64,000 bases of DNA from Pseudomonadota bacterium (GCA_027488375.1 JAIYBW010000001.1:372001-436000), one strand, 5' to 3'; shown: positions 1-8,874, numbered from the stretch's first letter. Translations and numbers: made by a program. The notes: generated from the sequence alone by a model not told the origin.

Positions 1-1
1 A

Positions 2-301
2 TCTGCTGTGAGAAAGGATAGACTGACTAAAGATATTGCGGAGCTGGCCCAGGGACAAATTTTTCATGGAACAGAAGCCAAAGCTTTTGGTCTCGTCGAT
101 GAAATCGGTGGTTTATGGGAAGCTGGTCGTGCGATTCATAAAGAATTAAAGTTCAAGGGTAAGTTTGGTCTCAGATATTTAAAACCTGCTCGTACTAAAT
201 TTTCTTTGAATGACCTGTTACAAGAGGGTGAAGATACACTTTCTTTTATTAGGCAGAAAGTGTCTCCTGCTAGCGGCCCAGCTTATCTCTACCAACCTTA
301 G
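2..301 (+). CDS. sppA: Signal peptide peptidase SppA (S49), C-terminal part
   Basis: The 5' end lies outside the window; only about the last 100 residues are seen. The stretch with 'IAQG'-like spacing (AELAQGQIFHGTEAKAFGLV) followed by DEIGG is typical of the end of the S49 peptidase domain, just after the catalytic core. SppA enzymes are membrane-anchored serine proteases that degrade cleaved signal peptides. The catalytic Ser/Lys residues are upstream of the window and cannot be checked. lapB starts only 8 bases after the stop, so the two are probably co-transcribed. Confidence 0.8.
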   Translation, partial: SAVRKDRLTKDIAELAQGQIFHGTEAKAFGLVDEIGGLWEAGRAIHKELKFKGKFGLRYLKPARTKFSLNDLLQEGEDTLSFIRQKVSPASGPAYLYQP

Positions 302-309
302 GATTATTG

Positions 310-1539
310 ATGAACTATGCCTTCCTGTTAGAATGGGGTAAAGATAATGCCTTAGCTGTTGTAGCCGTGGTGATCACGTTAGTCCTCATCTATCACTACG
401 TTATGGAGCGGGACAAAGCTGTAAAGTTATCAAAAAAATATCGTCATTCAATCTTTGAAGCTCAGTCAAAAATATTTTTAAATGCAACTCAGTATTTAAT
501 TGAAGGGAATAAAGATCTTGCAATTAAAGAGTTCCTAAATGCCGTAGATTTAAACCGTGAAACGATAGAAACTTACTTTGCTCTTGGAGGTCTTTTTCGT
601 TCCAACGGAGAAATAGAGAAAGCTATTTCAATTCATCGCTCTTTAATAGCGAGAGACAATATTTCTGAAAGCACTCGTCTCGTTGCTTTAAAAGAGCTTG
701 CTCTAGATTTTGATAAGGGCGGTTTTATAGATAAGGCCGTAGAAACTTATAAAGATGTTCTGAAGATCAACAGAGATCAACAAGATGTTATTCAATCCCT
801 TTGCCGTATATTTGAAGATGTTGAAGACTGGGATCAGGCCTATAATTACAGAATAATGCTTTCTAAAGTGGGTCAAGAAAATCAATCCGAGACCATCTCG
901 CATATTTTAGTTCAAAAAGCCAAAGCCTTATTCGAATTGGGACAATTTAAGGCCTGTGCAGAGGAACTTGAGGATGCCTTCCGATTTGCTCCTTCTGTCT
1001 CTGCAAAAATTCTTAGGCTTAAACTCTTTATTGTTCAAGGTAAAATGGAAGATGCCAATGGACTTCTGCTTGAATTGCTAAAAGAGCATCCGATGTATGC
1101 AACTTTTATTTTTGTTTCACTGGATTCATTCAGCCCCAAACTGCCTCAGGCCGAGGAATACTTTCAGAGACTAACGCAGTTAAAAGCTTATTTTTTGGGC
1201 TTGAATGATCTTGAAATGATGAATGCCCCTTCGATTGTTCTATCTAAAATTAGATTATTAAAAGATCAAAATCAAATTGATGAAGCTTTTGAATTACTAG
1301 ATAGCTGGATGAAAAATGATGGTCATTCAGATGTCTTGAAAGTGGAGTATATCAAAATTTTAATTGATACGGGTCGTTCTGAAGAGGCGCTTGTTCATAC
1401 TCGCAGCCTATTAAAAAATCTCCATAGCTCATTGTCTCGTCATTATTGTTCTCAATGTGGCTATAATTCAGATGAGATTTTCTGGAGATGCCCTCAGTGT
1501 CATAATTGGGAAACCATTCAATTTCGTTGGAAGGTTTAA
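310..1539 (+). CDS. lapB: LapB (YciM)-like TPR protein with rubredoxin-type zinc ribbon
   Basis: An N-terminal membrane anchor (about residues 10-30) is followed by a long array of TPR-like helices and a C-terminal zinc ribbon with two CxxC knuckles (CSQCGY and CPQCH). This is the LapB architecture and the length (409 aa) fits the family. LapB regulates LPS synthesis by directing LpxC turnover by FtsH at the inner membrane. The ORF track starts at a TTG (307), but the ATG at 310 is the natural start. The next gene begins directly after the stop, so this is part of an envelope operon. Confidence 0.85.
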   Translation: MNYAFLLEWGKDNALAVVAVVITLVLIYHYVMERDKAVKLSKKYRHSIFEAQSKIFLNATQYLIEGNKDLAIKEFLNAVDLNRETIETYFALGGLFRSNGEIEKAISIHRSLIARDNISESTRLVALKELALDFDKGGFIDKAVETYKDVLKINRDQQDVIQSLCRIFEDVEDWDQAYNYRIMLSKVGQENQSETISHILVQKAKALFELGQFKACAEELEDAFRFAPSVSAKILRLKLFIVQGKMEDANGLLLELLKEHPMYATFIFVSLDSFSPKLPQAEEYFQRLTQLKAYFLGLNDLEMMNAPSIVLSKIRLLKDQNQIDEAFELLDSWMKNDGHSDVLKVEYIKILIDTGRSEEALVHTRSLLKNLHSSLSRHYCSQCGYNSDEIFWRCPQCHNWETIQFRWKV

Positions 1540-1932
1540 ATGTTTTTTTTGTTCTTCTTAAGTTTTTTAAGTTTCGCCGATACGACACCAACTGATGAAA
1601 AGGTTGTTGGGGTATTTTACATGACCCCCATTTTCGGTCATATCCACCAATCTTCATCAAGAGCGTCAGCTAGTTTGACAACGATACAGTGTGCTCATCC
1701 AGTCAAAGTGATTGAGTCGACAAAAGTCTTGGTCTCTCCGGAGTGGGCCTATGTCCAAGTTGCTGATTATAAGGGATTCATTTTAAAGAGCTTTCTTAGT
1801 GAAAAAAGACCTGATTGCTTACAAGGCAAATATCCTAAATTTTTTGATTCATTAAATTTAGATCTCGCTGAACTCTATTACTGGGGACGTCTTCATGACC
1901 ATTTTCTACAAGGTGAAACTCGCGTTCATTAG
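1540..1932 (+). CDS. Small secreted protein, possibly SH3-like
   Basis: The protein has 130 aa with an N-terminal hydrophobic stretch rich in Phe, Leu and Ser ending near an Ala-Asp, consistent with a signal peptide. The remainder (residues 20-95) has short beta-like segments with a 'WAYVQVADYKGFI' stretch that resembles bacterial SH3-type folds, including two Cys that could form a disulfide. I do not recognise a family with certainty. It starts directly at the lapB stop and its 3' end overlaps the next gene by 38 bases, so all are likely co-translated. Confidence 0.6.
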   Translation: MFFLFFLSFLSFADTTPTDEKVVGVFYMTPIFGHIHQSSSRASASLTTIQCAHPVKVIESTKVLVSPEWAYVQVADYKGFILKSFLSEKRPDCLQGKYPKFFDSLNLDLAELYYWGRLHDHFLQGETRVH

Positions 1933-2791
1933 TCTATCCCTAATAAGCGCCACCATTTGTTTTTCTCAAACAGCTAAATTTCAAGAAGAAAAAGAACTTG
2001 AGGTGGTGAATTTTTTAAGCATCCAAAAAGTTTTAAAAAAAGACGGACTATCACAGTCTGCAGAAATGAAAAAGAAGCAAGTTTCTGTCATGAAGACTGA
2101 GCAAAAAAATTTAGATCGCGCCCGCTATAATTATCCAACAGAGGATGAAATATGGGGGTTGGCAACAGATTACTGGCTTATTAAGAATGCTCAAGTTTTA
2201 GGTTGGGATTTTGAAAAGCCGGATTTTGGAATTGAGAATTCTTTTAAAGGTGTATTAGAGAATTTAGGATTCTACCAAAAAAAATTTAAAATTTTAGTCT
2301 TAAATACCTCCTCAATTATTCGCGGAGCTTTACCAGGTCTTGATGGAGAGATTGTCTATATTATATCCCTGCCATTTATCCGTTCACTTGATCTTAGCAA
2401 ACTTGAAATAGCTATTTTCCTTTTGGAGGATTACTTTCGGTATGAAGCTGGTTATTTCAAAAAAGCAGTTGGTACTGAAAAATTAAAGAAAATGGCAGGA
2501 AGTTCATTTTATGAACAGAAAGTAGATCTTAGCCTTATGGAAGAGTTAGTGAAGAACTACGGACAGCAAATTGAGAATAAAGGTTTTTCATTTCAACAAC
2601 AATTTGAAACGACAAAGAAGATGGATACTTTTCTAAAGTCGCACCCGGAATTTTGGAATGTTTATTTCCGCTTATTAGGTAAGATTCAAAATTTTGTTAA
2701 AACCAATCATCAATATAAAGATTATATTAAGCTTTATCCGTCACCTGAAATGCAATTGAAGTGGCTTTCTCCTGATGAGAAGGCTTTGTAA
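1895..2791 (+). CDS. Unknown secreted protein
   Basis: The protein has 298 aa with a signal-peptide-like N terminus (KLAFISLSLISATICFS). The rest is mixed, Lys/Glu-rich and mainly helical, with no motif that I recognise. A segment around residues 170-190 (LEIAIFLLEDYFRYEAGYF) resembles the helix that carries HExxH in peptidases, but no such motif is present. It overlaps the previous gene by 38 bases and shares one base with the next start, so translational coupling is likely. A GTG at 1913 is an alternative start but has no better ribosome binding site. Confidence 0.65.
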   Translation: MTIFYKVKLAFISLSLISATICFSQTAKFQEEKELEVVNFLSIQKVLKKDGLSQSAEMKKKQVSVMKTEQKNLDRARYNYPTEDEIWGLATDYWLIKNAQVLGWDFEKPDFGIENSFKGVLENLGFYQKKFKILVLNTSSIIRGALPGLDGEIVYIISLPFIRSLDLSKLEIAIFLLEDYFRYEAGYFKKAVGTEKLKKMAGSSFYEQKVDLSLMEELVKNYGQQIENKGFSFQQQFETTKKMDTFLKSHPEFWNVYFRLLGKIQNFVKTNHQYKDYIKLYPSPEMQLKWLSPDEKAL

Positions 2792-3633
2792 TGATTCTTA
2801 GTAAATCTCAAATAGCTGATCTTGTTACGCATTTGAAATATTATTTTATTTTTCAACTGATTTTTGTCATCTTTGTCATTCTTTTGAGTTCCCTCGGAGC
2901 TTTCTTTCATTTCTTATTAGATCATGAAATCAGTATCGTTGAGAGCTGGCTTCATCACAATCAATGGGAAATACTCATTATATCTAAGCTTATTTCTTTA
3001 TTTCTCATTAATAAGTGGTTTAAGCTTCGTCTCTATGAATTTAAAAATTTTTCAATTCTATTAAAAGAATCATTTTCTTGGCCTGATTCAAAAGCCATTG
3101 TTGTGGCGGTCTTTATGCTTATTGGCCTCATAACATTAAATCGTCCAAGTTTTGTTGATCATAATGCAGGTCATTGGTATTACTTGCTGGTTTCTTTTTT
3201 TGGGATTAGTTTTTTCCTTGGAATTGAATTTGTCTTAATGGGGTACCTTGAAGATATTCTTAATTTTAAATCCAGACCTTCCAAAATTCATTTGGGTCTT
3301 TCTTACGGAATTTTGTTTGCTATCGCCTTTAAATTAAGTGTTCCAGATTTTTATGGAATGATGGGCTATATTTTACTTTGTTATTCTGCCCTTATATTTT
3401 TAAGCGGCGACAATTTTAAAAATTGGAGTAATGTTTTTTGTTTTCTTATTCTTTTTGTTGCCCCTATGGCGAGTCTCTTTGGACTGGATCCTATTTGGGG
3501 TGATGATTTTTCGCCCTTTAAGCTTGGTAGGAAACCTAACTTCGCTTTTCTAGCTGTTATTTGGATGATATCTTTTTTCTATTATAGTTATAGAGAAAGA
3601 GTCATTTTATTAGCGAGAAAATTAGTTAGATAG
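2791..3633 (+). CDS. Unknown polytopic membrane protein
   Basis: The protein has 280 aa with about seven or eight hydrophobic segments (around residues 15-40, 60-75, 100-115, 130-155, 165-180, 185-205, 210-230 and 245-262) joined by short polar loops. I see no CPBP EExxxR motif and no transporter signature. The start ATG overlaps the previous stop by one base (TAATG). It sits between lapB and tolQ in a gene string devoted to the envelope, so an inner-membrane role in envelope upkeep is plausible but unproven. Confidence 0.65.
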   Translation: MILSKSQIADLVTHLKYYFIFQLIFVIFVILLSSLGAFFHFLLDHEISIVESWLHHNQWEILIISKLISLFLINKWFKLRLYEFKNFSILLKESFSWPDSKAIVVAVFMLIGLITLNRPSFVDHNAGHWYYLLVSFFGISFFLGIEFVLMGYLEDILNFKSRPSKIHLGLSYGILFAIAFKLSVPDFYGMMGYILLCYSALIFLSGDNFKNWSNVFCFLILFVAPMASLFGLDPIWGDDFSPFKLGRKPNFAFLAVIWMISFFYYSYRERVILLARKLVR

Positions 3634-3642
3634 AGGTGCTGT

Positions 3643-4344
3643 ATGCATGGTGGATTGAACATTTGGCAAATACTTTGGGAATCAGGTTTAGTTGTAAAGG
3701 TCGTGCTTTTATTACTTCTTTTGTCTTCAGTTCTTTCTTGGACAATTATTCTTCAAAAATACAAACAATTAAAACTAATCATTGAATCCAATGAGAAGTT
3801 CAATCAATTTTTTAAAGGTAGTAATTCTCTTGCTGAAATAAACAGAGAAGCCAGTGAGAACCCAGACTCTACGATGAGCTTAATGTTTAGACGTGGATAT
3901 GAAGAGTTAAATAAAGTCGGTGAAAAGTTAGCAGCTTCTGGTAAAGGAGCTGTGGCCCAACACTTTGCAGAGCATGGATTTCAATCCTTAGAGCGTGCCT
4001 TAAAAACAGGATTTAATTCCGCAAATGAAAAAATGGATGTGAGAGTTTCAACTCTTGCTTCTATTGGCTCAATTACTCCTTTTATTGGTCTATTTGGCAC
4101 GGTTTGGGGAATTATCGATGCTTTTAGTGGTCTTTCAACTGGTGGAGGCTCTATTGAAGCCGTTGCCCCAGGGATTGCAGAGGCACTAGTTGCAACGGCC
4201 GTTGGTCTTGCTGCTGCAATTCCTGCTGTTTGGTTTTTCAATATTTTTAATAATAAAATTTCTCTGATCAATTCACAGATGGAATCATTTTCTCAAGATT
4301 TTTTAAATCTTATTGAAAGATCAATCTTAACTCGTAAGGAATAA
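3643..4344 (+). CDS. tolQ: TolQ, MotA/TolQ/ExbB proton channel
   Basis: The protein has 233 aa with an N-terminal TM helix (about 15-35), a cytoplasmic loop, and two C-terminal TM helices containing the family signature (STLASIGSITPFIGLFGTVWG and the Gly/Ala-rich AEALVATAVGLAAAIPAVW). TolQ and TolR form the inner-membrane proton-driven motor of the Tol-Pal system, which constricts the outer membrane at division. A ribosome binding site (AGAGGTG) precedes the ATG. The gene is followed at once by tolR, tolA and tolB, which favours TolQ over ExbB. Confidence 0.9.
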   Translation: MHGGLNIWQILWESGLVVKVVLLLLLLSSVLSWTIILQKYKQLKLIIESNEKFNQFFKGSNSLAEINREASENPDSTMSLMFRRGYEELNKVGEKLAASGKGAVAQHFAEHGFQSLERALKTGFNSANEKMDVRVSTLASIGSITPFIGLFGTVWGIIDAFSGLSTGGGSIEAVAPGIAEALVATAVGLAAAIPAVWFFNIFNNKISLINSQMESFSQDFLNLIERSILTRKE

Positions 4345-4348
4345 TCAA

Positions 4349-4768
4349 ATGGCGATGAGTTCTCAGTCAGGTAAAAAAGGACCTGTTGCTGATATTAATG
4401 TCACCCCACTTGTTGATGTCATGCTTGTTTTGCTCGTGATATTCATGGTGACTGCCCCCATGTTATTTAGTGGTATTGACCTTAAATTACCTAAAACTCA
4501 AAAAGTTAATAATGTAGGCCTTAATCAGGAGCTCGTGATCTTGTCTGTAACGGGCAGCGAGCAGTATTATTTAGGAAAGAATTTGATAACTCAAAAAGAT
4601 TTAATTCCTTCAATCCTCAAGCAATTCAAAACTCAAAAGACTGAAGTGGTTTATTTGCGTGCCGATTATTCATTGAAATATGAAAAGGTTGCGAAATTGA
4701 TTGCCAACTTAAAGAAAGCTGGAATTAGTCAAATTGCTCTTGTCACAGAAGTGGAGAAGCAGCCTTAA
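4349..4768 (+). CDS. tolR: TolR, ExbD/TolR family
   Basis: The protein has 139 aa. A short cytoplasmic N terminus is followed by the ExbD/TolR signature ([21 protein letters not shown]) containing the TM Asp that carries protons, then a periplasmic domain. It forms the motor with TolQ. An AAGGA ribosome binding site precedes the ATG, four bases after tolQ. The stop is directly followed by the tolA-like ATG. Confidence 0.9.
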   Translation: MAMSSQSGKKGPVADINVTPLVDVMLVLLVIFMVTAPMLFSGIDLKLPKTQKVNNVGLNQELVILSVTGSEQYYLGKNLITQKDLIPSILKQFKTQKTEVVYLRADYSLKYEKVAKLIANLKKAGISQIALVTEVEKQP

Positions 4769-5560
4769 ATGTTCGCTAAAATGGAAGATCGAAATTTTTA
4801 TCATCATTTTGCCATGTCTCTAGGGGTACATCTTTTGATTCTTATCCTGGCATGGATCGGTGGTACATGGGTTTCAAAAATCTTTAAAAGTAATAATCAA
4901 GTCGAGATTATAAGAGCATCTGTCAGGGTTGATGTGGTTGGGATGCCAAAGTTTACTGTAAAAGAATTAAAACAGATGCAGGCGGAACCGGTGGCCAAAG
5001 CTGAGCCAGAAGCTGCTGGTGCAAAAGAAGCCGCAAGAGTCAAAGAAGAGCCTGAGGATAAAATTAATAAGGGAGATATTGTCATTCAAGAAAAAGGTGA
5101 GAAGAAAAAATCATCTTTCATGAATTTGATATCTGATTATTCGAGTAAAAAAGTGGCTCCGAAAGAGAGGAAAGAAGGTACTAAGAAAGGATCTAAGGAT
5201 TTAGATTCTTTGATCCTTGAGGGGAATAGGCTTTCGAAAGGCTCTGCTCTTGTGGGGGACTATTCTGATGAGCAAAATTCAGAATTCTCATCTTATGTTC
5301 AATCTTTACCGGATTTAGTTCGTAGTCAGTGGAAATTGCCAAGTTACCTAAAAGAAAAGAATTTGAGATGTCGGATCGCTGTTTATTTATCATCATTAGG
5401 TCAAGTGCTAAAAACTGAGCTTTTAGAGTCTTCTGGTCAAAGTGAATTTGATGCTCGTGCAGAAAAAGCTATTCGTGATGCAGCACCATTTCCTAAGCCT
5501 TCTCAAACAGTTGCTTCAAGATTAACATCTTCTGGAGTCATTCTTCGCTTTCCTCTTTAA
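4769..5560 (+). CDS. tolA: TolA-like / TonB C-terminal domain protein
   Basis: The protein has 263 aa: one N-terminal TM helix (about 15-35) containing the SxxxH-type pattern of TonB/TolA anchors (AMSLGVHLLILILAW), a Lys/Glu/Ala-rich charged linker (about 70-150), and a C-terminal TonB/TolA fold (SLPDLVRSQWKLPSYL to the end). TolA transmits force from TolQR across the periplasm. The linker is much shorter than that of E. coli TolA. The position between tolR and tolB supports TolA rather than TonB. The ATG follows the tolR stop with no gap. Confidence 0.8.
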   Translation: MFAKMEDRNFYHHFAMSLGVHLLILILAWIGGTWVSKIFKSNNQVEIIRASVRVDVVGMPKFTVKELKQMQAEPVAKAEPEAAGAKEAARVKEEPEDKINKGDIVIQEKGEKKKSSFMNLISDYSSKKVAPKERKEGTKKGSKDLDSLILEGNRLSKGSALVGDYSDEQNSEFSSYVQSLPDLVRSQWKLPSYLKEKNLRCRIAVYLSSLGQVLKTELLESSGQSEFDARAEKAIRDAAPFPKPSQTVASRLTSSGVILRFPL

Positions 5561-5568
5561 GGATCATT

Positions 5569-6930
5569 ATGAAATATTTAATTCTTGCTCTTATTTTATT
5601 ATTTCCTCACGTATTAATCGCCCAAGACTCAGTCGCAGAAATTGCGGTTGGGGAAGCTGGGGTTGATAAAGATAAATTTGTGATTGATGATCCAGAGTTA
5701 AAATCATTAAGTGGGCGAGAAACAAATTTAAGTAAAGAATTCATAGATATTCTAAGAAATAATTTCAGCTTTTACCGCCATAAATTTAATAATGTAGATT
5801 ACTCTGAAAAAGGAAAAGATAGTTTTTCTTCACCTCAACTCGCCAAATGGAAGGAGGGTGGGATCACTTACTTTATTGCTTCCCAATTCTCTTCAGAAGG
5901 CTCATCAGTAGAAGCCCGAGTTAAGGCCTGGAGTGTTTTGACAGGGAAAGAGTTATTTTCTGAAAAAATTAAATTTGATCAATCAAATTTACGTCCAAAA
6001 GTTCATCATTTAGCCGATGGGATTTACAAGGCCATTACGGGTAAAACCTCTATCTTTAATTCGAAAATAGTTTTTGTTTCAGACCGAGCGACTTTTGGAA
6101 AAGATACGATTAAGGAACTCTATCTCATGGACTTTGATGGAAATAGAGTAGAAAAGCTTACAAATTTTCAGTCCGTTGTGATTTCTCCCTCCGTTGCCCC
6201 TGATAATTCAAAAATTATGTTTTCTCTCATCGCCAGTCATAAAGAAGTTTCTCGCTCTAGAGTGAAGATCACTAAGAATATTGACCTCAAAATGTATGAT
6301 CTTAAGAAGAGAAGCTTTTCTACCATCTCAGATAAACCTGGTATCAATTCTGGTGCGATCTTTAGTGCGAACGGATCGGTGATTTACCTCACTCTTTCTT
6401 TTAGTGGCAATGCTGATGTTTATGAAATGAATTTGGCCTCTGGTTCAATGAGAAAGGTCACTTCTCATTATGCTGATGATGTTGACCCCTCTATTACTCA
6501 GGATGGATCGCTTATGACTTTCTTGTCTAATCGTTCTGGCCGAGCTCACATCTATACAATGAATCCGACACAGACTGAAAAAGACGTTAAGCGGATTTCT
6601 TTTGTGGGGCAATTCAATGCGACACCTCGATTCTCACCAGATGGACGGGAAATTGTTTTTACCTCATGGGTTGATGGTGGTTTTGATTTGTACCGGATCA
6701 GTTCTGATGGCAACAATCTCTCACGATTGACTAAAAGTTTTGGATCTAATGAGGAACCTGTGTTTTCACCGGACGGCGAATTCATTGTTTTTACTAGCAA
6801 AAAGATCATTTCAAGGTCTAAGGCCGTTCAAGATATATACATTATGAATAGGGATGGTGAAATTTTGGGTCAATTAACCCAGGATTTTGGCCGCTGCTTC
6901 TCTCCTCAGTGGACTAACATATTGAAATAA
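5569..6930 (+). CDS. tolB: TolB, periplasmic beta-propeller
   Basis: The protein has 453 aa with a signal peptide (KYLILALILLFPHVLIA). An N-terminal alpha/beta domain (about 30-160) is followed by repeated propeller blades with the usual PSVAPDNSKIMF, PSITQDGSLMTF, PRFSPDGREIVF and PVFSPDGEFIVF motifs. TolB binds Pal and outer-membrane porins in the periplasm. AAGGATC precedes the ATG, eight bases after tolA. The usual pal gene does not follow; a promoter and a regulator come next, so Pal must be encoded elsewhere. Confidence 0.92.
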   Translation: MKYLILALILLFPHVLIAQDSVAEIAVGEAGVDKDKFVIDDPELKSLSGRETNLSKEFIDILRNNFSFYRHKFNNVDYSEKGKDSFSSPQLAKWKEGGITYFIASQFSSEGSSVEARVKAWSVLTGKELFSEKIKFDQSNLRPKVHHLADGIYKAITGKTSIFNSKIVFVSDRATFGKDTIKELYLMDFDGNRVEKLTNFQSVVISPSVAPDNSKIMFSLIASHKEVSRSRVKITKNIDLKMYDLKKRSFSTISDKPGINSGAIFSANGSVIYLTLSFSGNADVYEMNLASGSMRKVTSHYADDVDPSITQDGSLMTFLSNRSGRAHIYTMNPTQTEKDVKRISFVGQFNATPRFSPDGREIVFTSWVDGGFDLYRISSDGNNLSRLTKSFGSNEEPVFSPDGEFIVFTSKKIISRSKAVQDIYIMNRDGEILGQLTQDFGRCFSPQWTNILK

Positions 6931-6973
6931 CTGTAAAAAATGCAGAAAAATTAAACACTGCAGCAAAATAGTC

Positions 6974-7002
6974 TTGTAAAAAATTCAGGCATCGTGTAAG
7001 AT
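6974..7002 (+). promoter_or_regulatory. Sigma-70-type promoter for the GAF/AAA+ regulator
   Basis: TTGTAA, a 17-base spacer and TAAGAT lie 65 bases before the ATG at 7067. This is the only good promoter-like pair in the tolB-regulator gap. A ribosome binding site AAAGGGG follows further downstream. Confidence 0.5.
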
Positions 7003-7066
7003 CTTCCTACTAACGCACCGTATAAAAATTAAACGGTTTAAATTAAAAAGTGTAAAGGGGATCAAC

Positions 7067-8557
7067 ATGAAAACAGCTGCTAACCTAAATGAGATTGCTA
7101 CTCTTTCAACAGTTCTTCTTTCAAATCTCGATGAAGTTGTATTCTTTTCAAAGCTTTCTGGTTTTGTTCAAGAGTTAACAGGTGAGCATAAAGTTCTTGG
7201 TTTTGAAGCCCTTTCTGATGGATCAACTCGTTTAATCTCTGAAAACGGTCAGGCGCTTTCTTCGGCTAAATTACTTAATAAAGGTCAAGGCCTTTCTGGA
7301 TATGTGGCACGCATGAAAAGAGCTTACTACTCTAATTCTGTTAAGCGTGATCCTATTGCTTCAACAGGTATTCGTGAAGAATCAATTGAAGCTGAGCTTT
7401 GTGTTCCTGTGATGATCGAAGGCTCAGTGATTGGAACGATTAATGTTCAGTCTGTTAAAAAAGACAGAAATTTCAATGAATCAGATATTGCTGCTATTAA
7501 CGAACTTTTAGCTCAGTTACAGTCTCCAATCCGTAATATGCATCTTTTTCTTATGGCGAAAAATCTTAATCGTGATCTTCTCTCTCGTATTGAAGCTAAG
7601 GAAAAAGAGCTTTCCAACAGAGTTGAAATTCAAGTTATTAAAGGTTTCGAAGACCAGTCTCAAATGATTGGCCATTCAAAAAATTTCCTCGAAGTTGTTC
7701 AAACAGCTAAGAAAATTGCTGGTCAAGATTTCCCAGTACTTCTTGAGGGTCAGCATGGAGTTGGTAAAAAAATTCTTGCTAAAAAGATTCATGGTTGGTC
7801 AGGTCGTAAAGGCGGATGTGTTGTGGCTTCATGTTCTGCTCTGAATGAAGCTCAATTAGATCGCGAACTTTTCAGCTCAAAAGGCTTAATGGTTCAGGCC
7901 AATGGTGGAACTCTAATTATCGATGATATCTCTAATACAACACTTCATATCCAAACAAAGCTTTTAAGAGCTCTTGTTGCTGGTGAAATGATCACAGTTG
8001 ATACTGAAGAGAAAATTGCATTAAACGTAAGAATTATCGCTACTTCAAAATTTGATCTTAAAAAACTTGTTGAAGAAGGAACTTTTAAAGAAGAGCTTTT
8101 CTACCGTTTAAATACAATTGCACTAAGAATCCCTTCACTACGTGAGCGTCATGAAGATATTAAAGTTATGGCCGAGCTTTTCCTTAACCAAGGTAAATCT
8201 GAGTCAAAGATTCTTACGAGTGGTGCTCTTGAGAAGTTAACTGCTTACTTTTGGCCAGGAAATGCTCATGAACTAAAAAATATCATGGAGCGTACTTATA
8301 TCTTAACAGATGGTCAGTATATTGAAGCTTCTCACCTTCCTGAGTTTGCTCAAGAAGTTAAAGTTGAAAAAGTAGAAGCTCCAGTAAAGTATGTTGAGTT
8401 CACACTATTTGATCTTGAGAAAAAACATATAATTGACACTCTTGATCATTTACAAGGTAACAAGACTCGCGCAGCTAAAACACTTGGAATTACAGTAAAG
8501 ACTCTTTATAACAAGCTTCATAGCTACGGCCTCATTGAAGCAAGAGATCAACAATAA
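7067..8557 (+). CDS. GAF / AAA+ / Fis-type HTH regulator lacking the GAFTGA loop
   Basis: The protein has 496 aa. A GAF domain (about 15-160) and a short coiled coil are followed by a sigma-54-activator-type AAA+ domain (about 190-425) and a Fis-type HTH (455-490; NKTRAAKTLGITVKTLYNKL). Walker A is GQHGVGKK, Walker B is TLIIDDIS (Asp where the usual second acid is Glu), and the arginine-finger region FKEELFYRLN is intact. The segment between ELF and the Walker B strand is shortened (ELFSSKGLMVQANGG), so the GAFTGA loop that contacts sigma-54 is absent. It is therefore unlikely to be a classical sigma-54 activator. It may act like TyrR, which also lacks the loop, on sigma-70 promoters. Confidence 0.85.
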   Translation: MKTAANLNEIATLSTVLLSNLDEVVFFSKLSGFVQELTGEHKVLGFEALSDGSTRLISENGQALSSAKLLNKGQGLSGYVARMKRAYYSNSVKRDPIASTGIREESIEAELCVPVMIEGSVIGTINVQSVKKDRNFNESDIAAINELLAQLQSPIRNMHLFLMAKNLNRDLLSRIEAKEKELSNRVEIQVIKGFEDQSQMIGHSKNFLEVVQTAKKIAGQDFPVLLEGQHGVGKKILAKKIHGWSGRKGGCVVASCSALNEAQLDRELFSSKGLMVQANGGTLIIDDISNTTLHIQTKLLRALVAGEMITVDTEEKIALNVRIIATSKFDLKKLVEEGTFKEELFYRLNTIALRIPSLRERHEDIKVMAELFLNQGKSESKILTSGALEKLTAYFWPGNAHELKNIMERTYILTDGQYIEASHLPEFAQEVKVEKVEAPVKYVEFTLFDLEKKHIIDTLDHLQGNKTRAAKTLGITVKTLYNKLHSYGLIEARDQQ

Positions 8558-8563
8558 GAAATG

Positions 8564-8592
8564 TTGAAGAGTTAGATTGAAAAAAGTAAAAT
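8564..8592 (+). promoter_or_regulatory. Sigma-70-type promoter for the small 8612 gene
   Basis: TTGAAG, a 17-base spacer and TAAAAT end 19 bases before the ATG at 8612. An AGGAG ribosome binding site lies between. This suggests the small gene is a separate transcript, closed by the hairpin at 8835. Confidence 0.5.
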
Positions 8593-8611
8593 AACACGAC
8601 TAGGAGTATAT

Positions 8612-8824
8612 ATGTCTAAAACAGTAAATCTAGATGAGAAACCAGGACAGGCCCCGGAAGTGATGACGATTAAGAATTTCCGCTCGAATGGTGATATTGA
8701 AAACTTTTATCGCTACATCCATGACAATGGTTTGCGTCGCGAAGCTTTCATGCTGATGGAATACGCAATCAGCAAAGTTGCAAAGGCACGCAAAGGAAAA
8801 AGAAAAGCGACAACATTACAATAA
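8612..8824 (+). CDS. Small basic protein of unknown function
   Basis: The protein has 70 aa, with a helical middle (NGDIENFYRYIHDNGLRREAFMLMEYAISK) and a Lys/Arg-rich tail (KARKGKRKATT) that could bind nucleic acid. It has a good AGGAG site eight bases before the ATG, its own promoter and its own terminator, so it is very likely a real and possibly highly expressed gene. I do not recognise the family. Confidence 0.75.
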   Translation: MSKTVNLDEKPGQAPEVMTIKNFRSNGDIENFYRYIHDNGLRREAFMLMEYAISKVAKARKGKRKATTLQ

Positions 8825-8834
8825 AGAAAATTTC

Positions 8835-8858
8835 AGGGCCCAAGGTTGGGCCCTTTTT
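8835..8858 (+). terminator. Rho-independent terminator
   Basis: A perfect hairpin GGGCCCAA-gg-TTGGGCCC followed by TTTTT lies 11 bases after the stop of the 70-aa gene. Confidence 0.85.
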
Positions 8859-8874
8859 AGCTTAGACAGGGCAC

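Noticed and set aside
1556-1577. Sigma-28-like sequence (TAAGTTTT ... GCCGATAC)
   Set aside because: The spacing is about 9-10 bases, not 11, and it lies within the signal-peptide coding region of the 1540 gene, whose Phe/Leu/Ser codons produce such a pattern by chance.
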